Source: Ardenticatenaceae bacterium (lineage in GTDB: Bacteria; Chloroflexota; Anaerolineae; Promineifilales; Promineifilaceae). Taken from it: 33,840 nt of DNA. The stretch spans positions 1-33,840 of the forward strand of contig JACKBR010000050.1 of the NCBI GenBank assembly GCA_020634495.1, read 5' to 3'. The translations under genes and the position numbers were made by a program. Numbering within the stretch: position 1 is the stretch's first letter; every line of letters starts with the position of its first letter. Below are positions 23,015 through 30,975 of this stretch, piece by piece. The notes under the pieces are model-generated. The model was not told the DNA's origin and searched no databases. It saw only the letters and a program-made list of their open reading frames with translations.

Positions 23015-24272
23015 CTATTCAGATTCGACGGGCATCAATTCTTGAAACAGGTAGTTTTGTTCTAGTAACTCAAGCAGCTTTTTCATGGTGTCAAAACAAT
23101 CGGTTTTGACATCTGGTAAAGATTGGGTGAGTTGAATGTCAGGCAGTGTGTGATATTGATGACTCGCATTGTCGCACTTAAGCATTGATGTCTCTCTAAT
23201 CGCCCCCCAAAGCCCGTGTGCAAAGCTTGAATCATAATCATAAAACAGGTCAAATAAATACTTTTCACCAACTTCAATGCTTTTCTCTCGAATACCTTGC
23301 TTATCAAAATACTTTAAGTCCACATCTGTAAATTCTTCCCACTTAATTTCGTTAACGATTGCATCAGCAACAGGTTCAAAGAAATGCGCCGTTTCGGGCA
23401 GATTGTTTTCCCTAGCTTTCAGGAGAATTAGTTTGTATTTGCCAATGCCATATAATTTATACTCTTCCCAAATGTCGGGTTTCTCGCTCTCCTTTTTCAA
23501 TAAGTATTTTTAGGATGATGAGTATTTCGATTATTGTTCGTGCAGCGTGCCGACCCAACACACTATTACCGAGAGATTTATCATTTACTTCGGTGAACAC
23601 TTTCAATGCATATGCAAACGAGCCAATTATCACATCAAGCTTATCGCTTGAGAGGGATTCTTGTTTATACGAACTCAATACATATTCCAGAATCGTCTGA
23701 ACCTGTTTGATGAAGGGTTGGTAATCAGTTTCATTTTCTTTGTGAACAATTCTCATCAGATTGCACCTCGTGATCATTCCAATCCTGTTCCAAAATTCTT
23801 GACTGAATTGGGGATCGTTTTCTAAATTAGATACCACACCCTCTGTCGAACGAATAGTTGGCCGATAAAGACGCATTCTCTCATCATCATGACTTGTGTA
23901 GGGGTATTTTGAAAGAGCTTCTGGAGTAGTGGTCAGATGAGATGCAATGGTAAACTTACCTCCGAAGAGATGAAGGCTTAATGCTAAGAATCGAAGGTCT
24001 GTAGCCTCATTTGATTGATGGGGATAATAAATTTTGACTGCTTCATTCAGTCGCTCTAGTCTGGTTTCAAATCGGATTTCTGGAAGATTGAAGTGGAGAT
24101 TAAATTCTGGATGTTGAGAAGTATGGTAAAGAATTGTAAGTGGCGAAAGTACCGAAGGCTCAATTTCGTTCAAAATTATTCGGTATATGCTCTTTTGCTC
24201 ATCTAAAGGTAGAGCAAAAATCTTAGACAATTGAGGGTGTGAAAGAGAATCTACATTTTTGGATATATCCAA
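23015..24272 (-). pseudogene. DUF5677-like protein split by a homopolymer frameshift
   Basis: Two frames (24272-23457 and 23500-23015) read as one protein of about 419 residues. At the junction the first ends ARTIIEILIILK then ILIEKGE, the second continues KKESEKPDIWEEYKLYGIGK. Removing one base from the T-run at 23507-23511 restores ILKYLLKKESEKPDIWEEY. The region around the join, with a later FDLFYDYDSSFAHGLWGAIR, is typical of DUF5677, a helical family of unknown function often found in cassettes and defence islands. In cassette orientation, 10 bp upstream of the next gene. AT-rich with no CGGCCG. A slip in a run of Ts may be a true phase change or a sequence error. Confidence 0.7.
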
Positions 24273-24385
24273 GAGAATCTTTCCCGCTTTTCAAACCCAT
24301 CCTCCCGCCCGTATTCCATCAAAGATTAGGCCCAGCCACAGATACTCTGGCATTCATCCTTTGCCCATGAGCCAAAGTTAACTGG

Positions 24386-24613
24386 TCACCCATGCCGTAA
24401 ATTTAGCGCCACCGTGCAGGCACTGCGGGAAACTTGCTTCTCGTTCTTGAGATACAAGAAGTAGCCGCGCAGTTCGGCTTCGCTGATCTGGTCTGGGGAC
24501 TTATCGCAATATTCTGCCAGTTGGCGCACCGCCCGCAGGTAAGAATCCTGCGTTTTGGGAGCCAAGCCACCCAGTTGCATGTCTTCCAACATGCGTTGAC
24601 GCAAGTGAGTCAT
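24386..24613 (-). pseudogene. Truncated tyrosine recombinase, N-terminal domain only
   Basis: 75 residues: MTHLRQRMLEDMQLGGLAPK, TQDSYLRAVRQLAEYCDKSP, DQISEAELRGYFLYLKNEKQ and a short tail. This is the SAM-like N-terminal core-binding domain of phage-integrase-type recombinases, here cut off before the catalytic domain. A strong RBS (AGGAGG) and a 15-bp inverted repeat precede the start. The region 24273-24385 shows no gene. It lies between the integron integrase and the first cassette, so it may be a transposon remnant inserted near attI. Confidence 0.7.
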
Positions 24614-24659
24614 GACTATACCTCCTATGGTTGGGATTGGATTGATAGGAGATATAGTC
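24614..24659. promoter_or_regulatory. 15-bp inverted repeat upstream of recombinase fragment
   Basis: GACTATACCTCCTAT (24614-24628) and ATAGGAGATATAGTC (24645-24659) pair with one mismatch. One arm contains the ribosome-binding site of the recombinase fragment, so folding would hide it; alternatively it is the end of a mobile element. Confidence 0.5.
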
Positions 24660-24749
24660 GCTGATGTGATTGGATTTGGGCAAGCGGGAAGTGGTTCTAG
24701 AGGCTACCTGCGCGCAGCGCTTAGTTCAACTACTTATTAACCTGCACCG

Positions 24750-24893
24750 ATGCTGGATAAACCACCAAAATTCGGTTTATCCGGCAGTTTTTTGCCCTCA
24801 ATGCTGGATAAACCCCCAATTTGGGTATAATATCTGGGCAAACTGCTGGATAAGATGAAAATCAGGGTTTTATCAGGCATGTGTGCTGGATAA
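24750..24893 (+). repeat. Four TGCTGGATAA units upstream of integron integrase
   Basis: TGCTGGATAA occurs at 24751, 24802, 24844 and 24884 (spacings 51, 42, 40). In the first three units it is followed by a partly complementary arm; the first is a near-perfect hairpin TGCTGGATAAACC / GGTTTATCCGGCA followed by T's. The last copy overlaps the first codons of the integrase. A TATAAT box at 24826-24831 may be the integrase -10. Confidence 0.7.
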
Positions 24894-25794
24894 GTCACTT
24901 ATTCAGACGATAAACACGATCCAGGACAGTATAAATCCTTCCGTGCCATTTAGCAATTTTAGGGGATTATTCATTGAAGCCTTTCTCACCTATCTTGCCG
25001 TTGAGGGCAATGTGGCAGCTTCTACCCAAAATCAGGCGTTAAGTGCCTTACTTTTTTTGTACAACGAGGTATTGCGGAAACCGTTGGACTTTGTGGAGGT
25101 GACTTGGGCCAAAAAGCCGGTGCGCCTTCCCGTTGTGCTGACAAAAGAAGAAGTCAGTGCCGTGATGCATCAACTTACTGGGGTGACGCTGCTCATTGTA
25201 CAGCTTCTGTATGGAGGTGGTTTGCGTCTGACCGAATGCCTACGGCTGCGGGTGCAGGATGTCGATTTTGGCCAAAAACAGTTGCTTGTCCGTGACGGTA
25301 AAGGCCAGAAAGATCGCACAACCACATTGCCTGAATTTGTCATCGCGCCATTGCAAGTGCATCTGTCCGATGTAAAAAAGCTTCATCATGAAGATTTGCA
25401 GCAAGGGTTTGGCTTTGCGCCATTGCCGACCGCTTTGGCTAGAAAATACCCGAATGCTGAAACTGAGTGGCTGTGGCAGTTTGTGTTTCCGTCTGCGAAT
25501 CTGTCTAAAAATCCGCGTGGCGCGGATGACCAACTTTACCGTTACCATCTGCACGAAAGCACGGTGCAGCGGGCGGTAAGACAAGCGGCTAAGTTCGCAA
25601 AAATTGGTAAGCGTGTTTCCCCACACACGTTTCGGCACAGCTTTGCCACACATTTGCTAGAAGCGGGTTATGATCTGCGCACGATTCAGGAATTGCTGGG
25701 TCATAAGGATGTGAAGACGACGATGATTTATACACATGTGGCTAATCGTGGCGTGTTGGGCGTTCGCAGCCCGCTGGATGAACTGAAGCTATGA
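24883..25794 (+). CDS. intI: Integron integrase, N-terminus atypical
   Basis: 303 residues from a GTG. Tyrosine-recombinase residues are complete: R115 ([10 protein letters not shown]), K140/K143, H248xxR251 (SPHTFRH), H274 (LLGHKD) and Y283 (TTMIYTHV). The integron-specific insertion is present at about 167-203: [38 protein letters not shown]. From residue 32 it matches IntI proteins ([20 protein letters not shown]), but residues 1-31 do not, and the usual N-terminal helix (HYS.RTE.AY) is absent. Upstream stop at 24856 rules out an extension. So it is 5'-truncated or rearranged within the TGCTGGATAA repeats. It diverges from the cassettes, as integrases do. The stop overlaps the next gene (ATGA). 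Confidence 0.88.
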   Translation: MLDKSLIQTINTIQDSINPSVPFSNFRGLFIEAFLTYLAVEGNVAASTQNQALSALLFLYNEVLRKPLDFVEVTWAKKPVRLPVVLTKEEVSAVMHQLTGVTLLIVQLLYGGGLRLTECLRLRVQDVDFGQKQLLVRDGKGQKDRTTTLPEFVIAPLQVHLSDVKKLHHEDLQQGFGFAPLPTALARKYPNAETEWLWQFVFPSANLSKNPRGADDQLYRYHLHESTVQRAVRQAAKFAKIGKRVSPHTFRHSFATHLLEAGYDLRTIQELLGHKDVKTTMIYTHVANRGVLGVRSPLDELKL

Positions 25795-26651
25795 CAAAAG
25801 AGAATGAACACGAGGAACTGGTAACGGCCGTTACCAACGCCATCAAAAATTCCCGCAAATACGGCGACACCAGCGAAGCCACCATTCGCCAGCTGGCAGA
25901 AGAGGCCGCCCGGCAGCACAAGAAGCCCAAGGCCGCCATCAAAGCGGTGCGCGCCCGGCTGCACAGCATCATGGCTCCTTACCTGGGCGACCCGGACTAT
26001 GCGGCGCTGGCCCGGCAGCTCAGCACAGCGTTTGCCGCCAATGACCAGGATCGCATCACCCAGCTTTGCCTCGCCAGCCTGGACGCTCACCTCTCCACCC
26101 GTGAACGGCTGCCCATCATGGCCGATTTTTACGCCCAGATTTTTGCCATCACCGGCCAGCCCCAATCCATTCTAGACATTGCCTGCGCCCTGAACCCGCT
26201 GGCGCTGCGCTGGATGTTCCCAAATATCAGTAATCAGTCGCCAGTAATCAGTAATCCGTTGAAGTTTTATGCGTATGATATTCATGAGCCGCGTATTGAT
26301 TTTATTAATCACTACTTCCAGCTAGAAGGGCTAGAACCGCTGGCGCGGGTGCAGGATGTGGCCATGCACTTTCCCCAGGAGCAGGCGGATGTGGCCCTGT
26401 TCCTCAAAGAAATGCCTCGCTTTACAAGAAATTATGGCAATGTGGGACGGCCGTTGCTCCAGGCGCTCAATGTCCACTGGCTCGTCATCTCCTACCCCAG
26501 CGTCAGCACCCACGGCGGGCGCAGCCTCACCAGCCGCTACCGCGACTTCATGCACCAGCTCATCGACGGCCTAAATTGGCCCATGACTGAGCTGTTATTT
26601 GAAGGTGAATTGGTGTTTGTGATTCGTAAAAAAGGCGCAGAGGCCAACTAA
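25791..26651 (+). CDS. 16S rRNA (guanine-1405-N7)-methyltransferase family (ArmA/Rmt/FmrO-like)
   Basis: 286 residues. Family hallmarks: an N-terminal helical region, [17 protein letters not shown] (102-118), SAM motif [18 protein letters not shown] (125-142), [19 protein letters not shown] and the [18 protein letters not shown] loop. The enzymes methylate G1405 of 16S rRNA and protect against 4,6-disubstituted aminoglycosides such as gentamicin and amikacin. Motif I reads ACALNPLAL, where GxGCGLNPLAL is usual. Residues 146-155 ([10 protein letters not shown]) derive from an inserted ATCAGT repeat. ATG overlaps the integrase stop by 4 bp. It carries CGGCCG sites, unlike the integrase. Activity is not proven. 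Confidence 0.85.
   Translation: MTKENEHEELVTAVTNAIKNSRKYGDTSEATIRQLAEEAARQHKKPKAAIKAVRARLHSIMAPYLGDPDYAALARQLSTAFAANDQDRITQLCLASLDAHLSTRERLPIMADFYAQIFAITGQPQSILDIACALNPLALRWMFPNISNQSPVISNPLKFYAYDIHEPRIDFINHYFQLEGLEPLARVQDVAMHFPQEQADVALFLKEMPRFTRNYGNVGRPLLQALNVHWLVISYPSVSTHGGRSLTSRYRDFMHQLIDGLNWPMTELLFEGELVFVIRKKGAEAN
26225..26257. repeat. In-frame AGTAATCAGT repeat inside methyltransferase gene
   Basis: ATCAGTAATCAGTCGCCAGT and AATCAGTAATCC units of the family seen at 5925 and 33736 lie in the coding sequence and encode [10 protein letters not shown], directly after SAM motif I. Confidence 0.7.
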
Positions 26652-26714
26652 ACGATGAAAGAAACCATGCGCCGCTTCACCCGCAAATAAAAAATCTCTG
26701 CCCCCCCAAAAAAC

Positions 26715-28121
26715 TTAATCAGCCAGGTCAGCGGCAATTTCCAGGTCGCCTTCTTCCGCCACTTTGGTGGGCCGCACGCGGTGATGCTTGGGCATGGTGA
26801 CAATGTCAGCAACAAGCGCCTTGGTTCCTTCAATTTTGAGCTGGTCAAATAAAAATTCAAACTGATCCTGCAACAGCTCGCCAATGTACGCCTGGGATTC
26901 GGCAGGCAAATCCCACCACTGCTGCTTCAATGGCCCAAAGGCACGTTTGCGCTCTTTGTAGAAAAATTGATCTTCTGTTTGGCCCGCCTTTTGCTCAAAA
27001 TTAGCCCGAATGTAATCATAAGCGGCCGTTACCATTTCTGCTGGAGCGTGCTCGTAAATCATGTTCTGGAAGCCCGTTGCCAGATGCACTTCTACTGTAC
27101 CCACCTCTGGGAATTTGTGGAAAGCATTTGGCGGCAGCGTGGAAGCGCCGTGCTGGACTGCGCCCCCCATGCCATAGGCATCCCGCGCTGCTGCGCTCAG
27201 GTCACGCAATGTTTCAAAATCAACTTTTACCTGGGCCAGCGTGCCGTCTGGCAGCACAACGCCGCCGTGGCTGGTGCCGGTTTGCACCGAGATTTTAGAG
27301 ATGCCAACCTGCCCGTTCAACGCTCGTTGATACCCTTGCATAAAGGCGTGCAGCTCTTCTACTGTGGAATTTTTATGGCCCACTTCGCCAATCTCACCAC
27401 CCAAAGAAATCGTAACGCCTTCTGGCTGCAACGCACGCGCATACCGTGTCAGTTCGGCACACAAGGTGTAGTTCAGCGCCTGTTGTTCATCTAACGTGGG
27501 GAAGCTCAAATCTACCAGCGTGGAGGTATCGATGTCGATGTTGTAGAAGCCAGCGGCAATCGCTTCGGCCATCAAGGCTTTAACCGCCTCCATCTCACCA
27601 TCTGGGTCTGCCTGGTACCCTTTGGCCGACACCTGGAAATGGTCGCCCTGAATAAACAACGGCCCGCGAAAGCCCTCTTTAATGGCAGCCCCAATGAGCG
27701 AGGTGACGTATTCAAACGGCCGTTGCCCCGTATAACCAATCTCAGACCGGGCAATTTCTAGCAAGATCGCCCCGGCATCGTACCGCTTTGCCGCCCGGAA
27801 GATAGCCCGTCCGGTATTAAAGTTCATGCCGCGCACGTTAATAGCCGGGACGGTAAAATTGGCCGGAACGTCCCCCTGGCCAATGGCTATGTACAGTTCA
27901 TGAATGGAGGCGGGGTAGATGCCCAGCGCCTGCCCCAGTTCCCACAGCAGCCAGCGAGCCGTATCCCGCACCAAACCATTGCCAAAGACGGCCGTATAAA
28001 CCAAATCGTCTACCTTTGCCCGCAAGGCCGCTTCATTAATCACCGACACCACATCATCGGTCACCAAAACACCATCCGTTACATGGCTCAACAATGCCCC
28101 AACGGTTTTTAGAGCTTTCAT
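26715..28121 (-). CDS. Class II fructose/tagatose-bisphosphate aldolase-like protein
   Basis: 468 residues, longer than the usual 280-360 of class II aldolases because of an N-terminal extension and a long C-terminus. Metal and active-site motifs are present: D160-H161 (FIQGDHFQV), E243 (LGGEIGEVG), H285 (GTSHGG) and H324 (VQHGASTLP). Class II enzymes use zinc to split fructose-1,6-bisphosphate into triose phosphates. The divergent neighbours are two phosphofructokinases, which make or reverse-make its substrate, so glycolytic/gluconeogenic function is likely. ATG 28121 follows AAGGAG. The gap 26652-26714 holds an 11-codon frame (26655-26690) of doubtful meaning. Confidence 0.82.
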   Translation of the reverse strand: MKALKTVGALLSHVTDGVLVTDDVVSVINEAALRAKVDDLVYTAVFGNGLVRDTARWLLWELGQALGIYPASIHELYIAIGQGDVPANFTVPAINVRGMNFNTGRAIFRAAKRYDAGAILLEIARSEIGYTGQRPFEYVTSLIGAAIKEGFRGPLFIQGDHFQVSAKGYQADPDGEMEAVKALMAEAIAAGFYNIDIDTSTLVDLSFPTLDEQQALNYTLCAELTRYARALQPEGVTISLGGEIGEVGHKNSTVEELHAFMQGYQRALNGQVGISKISVQTGTSHGGVVLPDGTLAQVKVDFETLRDLSAAARDAYGMGGAVQHGASTLPPNAFHKFPEVGTVEVHLATGFQNMIYEHAPAEMVTAAYDYIRANFEQKAGQTEDQFFYKERKRAFGPLKQQWWDLPAESQAYIGELLQDQFEFLFDQLKIEGTKALVADIVTMPKHHRVRPTKVAEEGDLEIAADLAD

Positions 28122-28385
28122 GAGAAATTCTCCTTATCGCTTCCCGGAGTCAGGTTACAAGAGATGTTATAATTGTGGACAAGCGCAAAACTTTTTTGCA
28201 GAAAATAGGGAAAAATAGTGCGCTCTTACCTGAACAAATCACAACGGCCCATTTCAAAGCCCCTTTTGCGATTTTCTCGACACACCAGTAACCGTCATCA
28301 CATCTGAAAAAACGAGAACAAAACTTAAGAAATAGTATAGTGGATAAATCAGACCATGAAGCTATTACAATGGGCGGGAAAAGAT

Positions 28386-28401
28386 TGTGATGTTTGTCAC
28401 A
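28386..28401. promoter_or_regulatory. Perfect CRP-like operator TGTGA-N6-TCACA
   Basis: TGTGATGTTTGTCACA matches the CRP/FNR-family consensus palindrome exactly. It lies in the 415-bp gap between the divergent aldolase (starts 28121) and phosphofructokinase (starts 28537), about 135 bp before the latter. I see nothing else certain in the gap. Confidence 0.6.
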
Positions 28402-28536
28402 TCTCGTGATGTTCCCATAGCAGGTATGCTGTCTGAGGTATAAAATCATCCAAAAAAATGGTTTTATGGCGATCACCGGCAATTTTCCACTGACAACATT
28501 ATTAACAACTATCTCAACTGAAAGCGAGTAAACCCT

Positions 28537-30750
28537 ATGAAACGAATAGGTGTTTTAACCAGCGGGGGTGACGCCCAGGGGATGAATGCGGCCGTTCGTG
28601 CAGTCGTGCGTATGGCGCTCAACCAAGACGTTGAAGTTTTTGCAATTTATGAAGGTTACCAGGGCATGGTTGATGGCGGCGACCAGATTCGCCCCATCAA
28701 CTGGAACGGTGTGAGCAATATTTTGCACCAGGGCGGTACAGCCATTGGCTCCGCCCGTTGCCTGGAATTCCGTGAGCGCGCCGGACGGCTGAAGGCGGTG
28801 CGCAATTTGTTGCAGCATGGGATTAACAGCCTGGTCATCATCGGTGGAGACGGCAGCCTGACGGGTGCCCAGACCCTCTACGATGAGTGGCCCAGCCTGG
28901 TGGCTGAGCTGGCCGAAAGCGGCCAAATCAGCCCAGAAACAGCCGCCAGCCAGCCACATCTCCACATTGCAGGCATCATCGGCTCCATCGACAACGATAT
29001 GTTTGGCTCAGATGTGACCACCGGCTCAGACACGGCCCTGCACCGCATCGTCGAGGCCACCGATGCGATCTCCAGCACGGCCGCCAGCCACCAGCGCATT
29101 TTTGTGGTCGAGGTAATGGGCCGCCACTGCGGTTATCTGGCCTTGATGGGGGCGATGGCTGGCGGAGCCGATTGGGTTTTTATCCCAGAAAACCCACCCG
29201 ATTTAGACAATTGGGAAGACAAAATGTGCGAAGTGATGCGGCTGGGCCGGGAAGCAGGACGGCGAGACATTATTGTCATCGTGGCCGAAGGCGCACAAGA
29301 TCGCTACGGGAATCCCATCACCAGCGGCTACGTAAAAGAAGTGCTAGAAAATCGCCTGGGTGAGGACACGCGCATTACGGTGCTGGGGCATGTGCAGCGC
29401 GGCGGAGCGCCCAGCGCTTTTGACCGCAACCTGAGCACAATGCTAGGAGCGGCTGCGGTGGAGCAGCTGCTGGCCGCCGCCGACCAGGAAAAGCCTTTTG
29501 TCATGGGCATTCGGGGCAACAAGATAACGCGCACGCCGCTGGATGAGGCTTTGGCCAAAACCCATGCTGTGGCTCAGGCCAGCCATGAGAAAAATTATAA
29601 AGAGGCGATGCGGCTGCGCGGCAATAACTTTAACGAATCGTTCCAAATTGTGCGGACGATGGTGCGTGTTTTGCCGCACCCGCCCACGCCTGGCCAACGG
29701 CGTATGCGTCTGGCCATTTTGAATGCTGGCGGGCTTGCCCCGGGAATGAATACGGCCGTACGTACGGCCGTTCGCCTGGGAACCGACAAAGGACACGTCA
29801 TGCTGGGCGTGCAAAACGGCATTCTTGGCCTGATAAAAGGCGATATTCAAGAAATGGACTGGATGAGCGTTTCTGGCTGGGCCGCCCAGGGCGGCGCAGA
29901 GCTGGGCACCAACCGCACGCTGCCCCAAGGCAGCGATTTCTACGCCATTGCCCGCACGCTAGAAGAATACCAAATTGATGGCATTTTGATGATTGGCGGC
30001 TGGACTGGCTACGAAAGCATCCTGAAAATGATGGAAAACCGCGGCACCTTCCCCGCCAACAACATTCCCATGGTTTGTGTGCCAGCCAGCATCAACAACG
30101 ACCTGCCCGGCGCAGAACTAAGCATCGGGGCAGATACCGCCCTGAACAACATTGTAAAAGCGGTGGACAAGATTAAGCAATCGGCCGTTGCCTCGCGGCG
30201 GGTATTTGTGGTAGAAGTCATGGGGCGCAACTGCGGCTACCTGGCGCTAATGAGTGCGTTGGCCACTGGCGCTGAGCGCGTTTACATCAATGAAGAAGGC
30301 ATCACCTCCGCCAACTTAATTGAAGATGTTAAGCAGTTGATTATTGGTTTTAACAAAGGCAAACGGCTTGGCCTGATGATCCGCAATGAAAATGCAAACC
30401 CCGTTTACACCACCGCATTCATCAGCGCCCTGTTTGAAGAAGAAGGCGGCGACCTATTTGATGTAAGAGAAGCCATTCTGGGACATTTGCAGCAAGGCGG
30501 TGATCCATCTCCTTATGACCGCATTTTGGCTACCCGCCTCACGGCTCATGCCCTGAACCATTTGCTGGCCAAAGTGGAAACTGCCTCACCCACCTGTACT
30601 TGCATTGGGCAAGTGGGAGGGTCACTGGTTTTTACCGACATGGAAGATGTGCCTCGACTGTATGACATGGCCAAACGACGACCAAAAGAACAATGGTGGA
30701 TGGATTTACGGCCGGTGGCACGTATCTTGGCCAAACCAGCCCCGCATTGA
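28537..30750 (+). CDS. Double-domain 6-phosphofructokinase (eukaryotic-type fusion)
   Basis: 737 residues made of two tandem PFK domains (about 1-380 and 390-737), the layout of animal and fungal PFK-1. The N-half is catalytically complete: GGDGS (103-107), SIDND (150-154, base D152) and MGRHCGY (194-200). The C-half keeps the fold but has GGWTGY (487-492) in place of GGDGS and SINND (518-522) with N520 for the catalytic Asp, so it is probably regulatory, as in eukaryotes. G106 in GGDGS is the ATP-type residue; SIDND is preceded by glycine (IGSIDND), also ATP-type. It phosphorylates fructose-6-phosphate, the committed step of glycolysis. An inverted repeat follows the gene. Confidence 0.9.
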   Translation: MKRIGVLTSGGDAQGMNAAVRAVVRMALNQDVEVFAIYEGYQGMVDGGDQIRPINWNGVSNILHQGGTAIGSARCLEFRERAGRLKAVRNLLQHGINSLVIIGGDGSLTGAQTLYDEWPSLVAELAESGQISPETAASQPHLHIAGIIGSIDNDMFGSDVTTGSDTALHRIVEATDAISSTAASHQRIFVVEVMGRHCGYLALMGAMAGGADWVFIPENPPDLDNWEDKMCEVMRLGREAGRRDIIVIVAEGAQDRYGNPITSGYVKEVLENRLGEDTRITVLGHVQRGGAPSAFDRNLSTMLGAAAVEQLLAAADQEKPFVMGIRGNKITRTPLDEALAKTHAVAQASHEKNYKEAMRLRGNNFNESFQIVRTMVRVLPHPPTPGQRRMRLAILNAGGLAPGMNTAVRTAVRLGTDKGHVMLGVQNGILGLIKGDIQEMDWMSVSGWAAQGGAELGTNRTLPQGSDFYAIARTLEEYQIDGILMIGGWTGYESILKMMENRGTFPANNIPMVCVPASINNDLPGAELSIGADTALNNIVKAVDKIKQSAVASRRVFVVEVMGRNCGYLALMSALATGAERVYINEEGITSANLIEDVKQLIIGFNKGKRLGLMIRNENANPVYTTAFISALFEEEGGDLFDVREAILGHLQQGGDPSPYDRILATRLTAHALNHLLAKVETASPTCTCIGQVGGSLVFTDMEDVPRLYDMAKRRPKEQWWMDLRPVARILAKPAPH

Positions 30751-30784
30751 GAAAAAGTGGGATAATTTAATTAGACGAAATGCC

Positions 30785-30876
30785 TATCCGAATATTGGCC
30801 ATAGAGGTCACAGAGGTTTTTGAGTTTAGGGTCAAAGCCTCTTAATTCTCTTTTTACTCTGTGGCTTTTTCGGATA
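30785..30876. repeat. Inverted repeat between phosphofructokinase genes
   Basis: Outer arms TATCCGAA (30785-30792) and TTCGGATA (30869-30876); inner CACAGAG...CTCTGTG and AGAGGTTTTTGAG...AAGCCTCTT. It belongs to the CACAGAG/CTCTGTG family and may partly terminate the upstream transcript. Confidence 0.7.
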
Positions 30877-30975
30877 GATTCTAAACTTGACAGGGATTCA
30901 AGGCATTGCGTTTTCTAGACACGTCTGGCATAAACCTGTCAAGGTTGAAGTTTTTATACGTAAAAGGAGTGAATG

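Noticed and set aside
24273..24880. attI site next to intI
   Set aside because: Expected between intI and the first cassette, but no convincing pair of GTTRRRY simple sites in the right orientation was found by eye; GTTCAAC-like matches alone are too weak.
24750..24893. Repeated TGCTGGATAA as a CRISPR array
   Set aside because: Units are too short (10 bp conserved), spacings are irregular and the spacers are related to each other; no cas genes.
26655..26690. 11-codon frame MKETMRRFTRK after the methyltransferase
   Set aside because: Too short to support without conservation; no clear ribosome-binding site.
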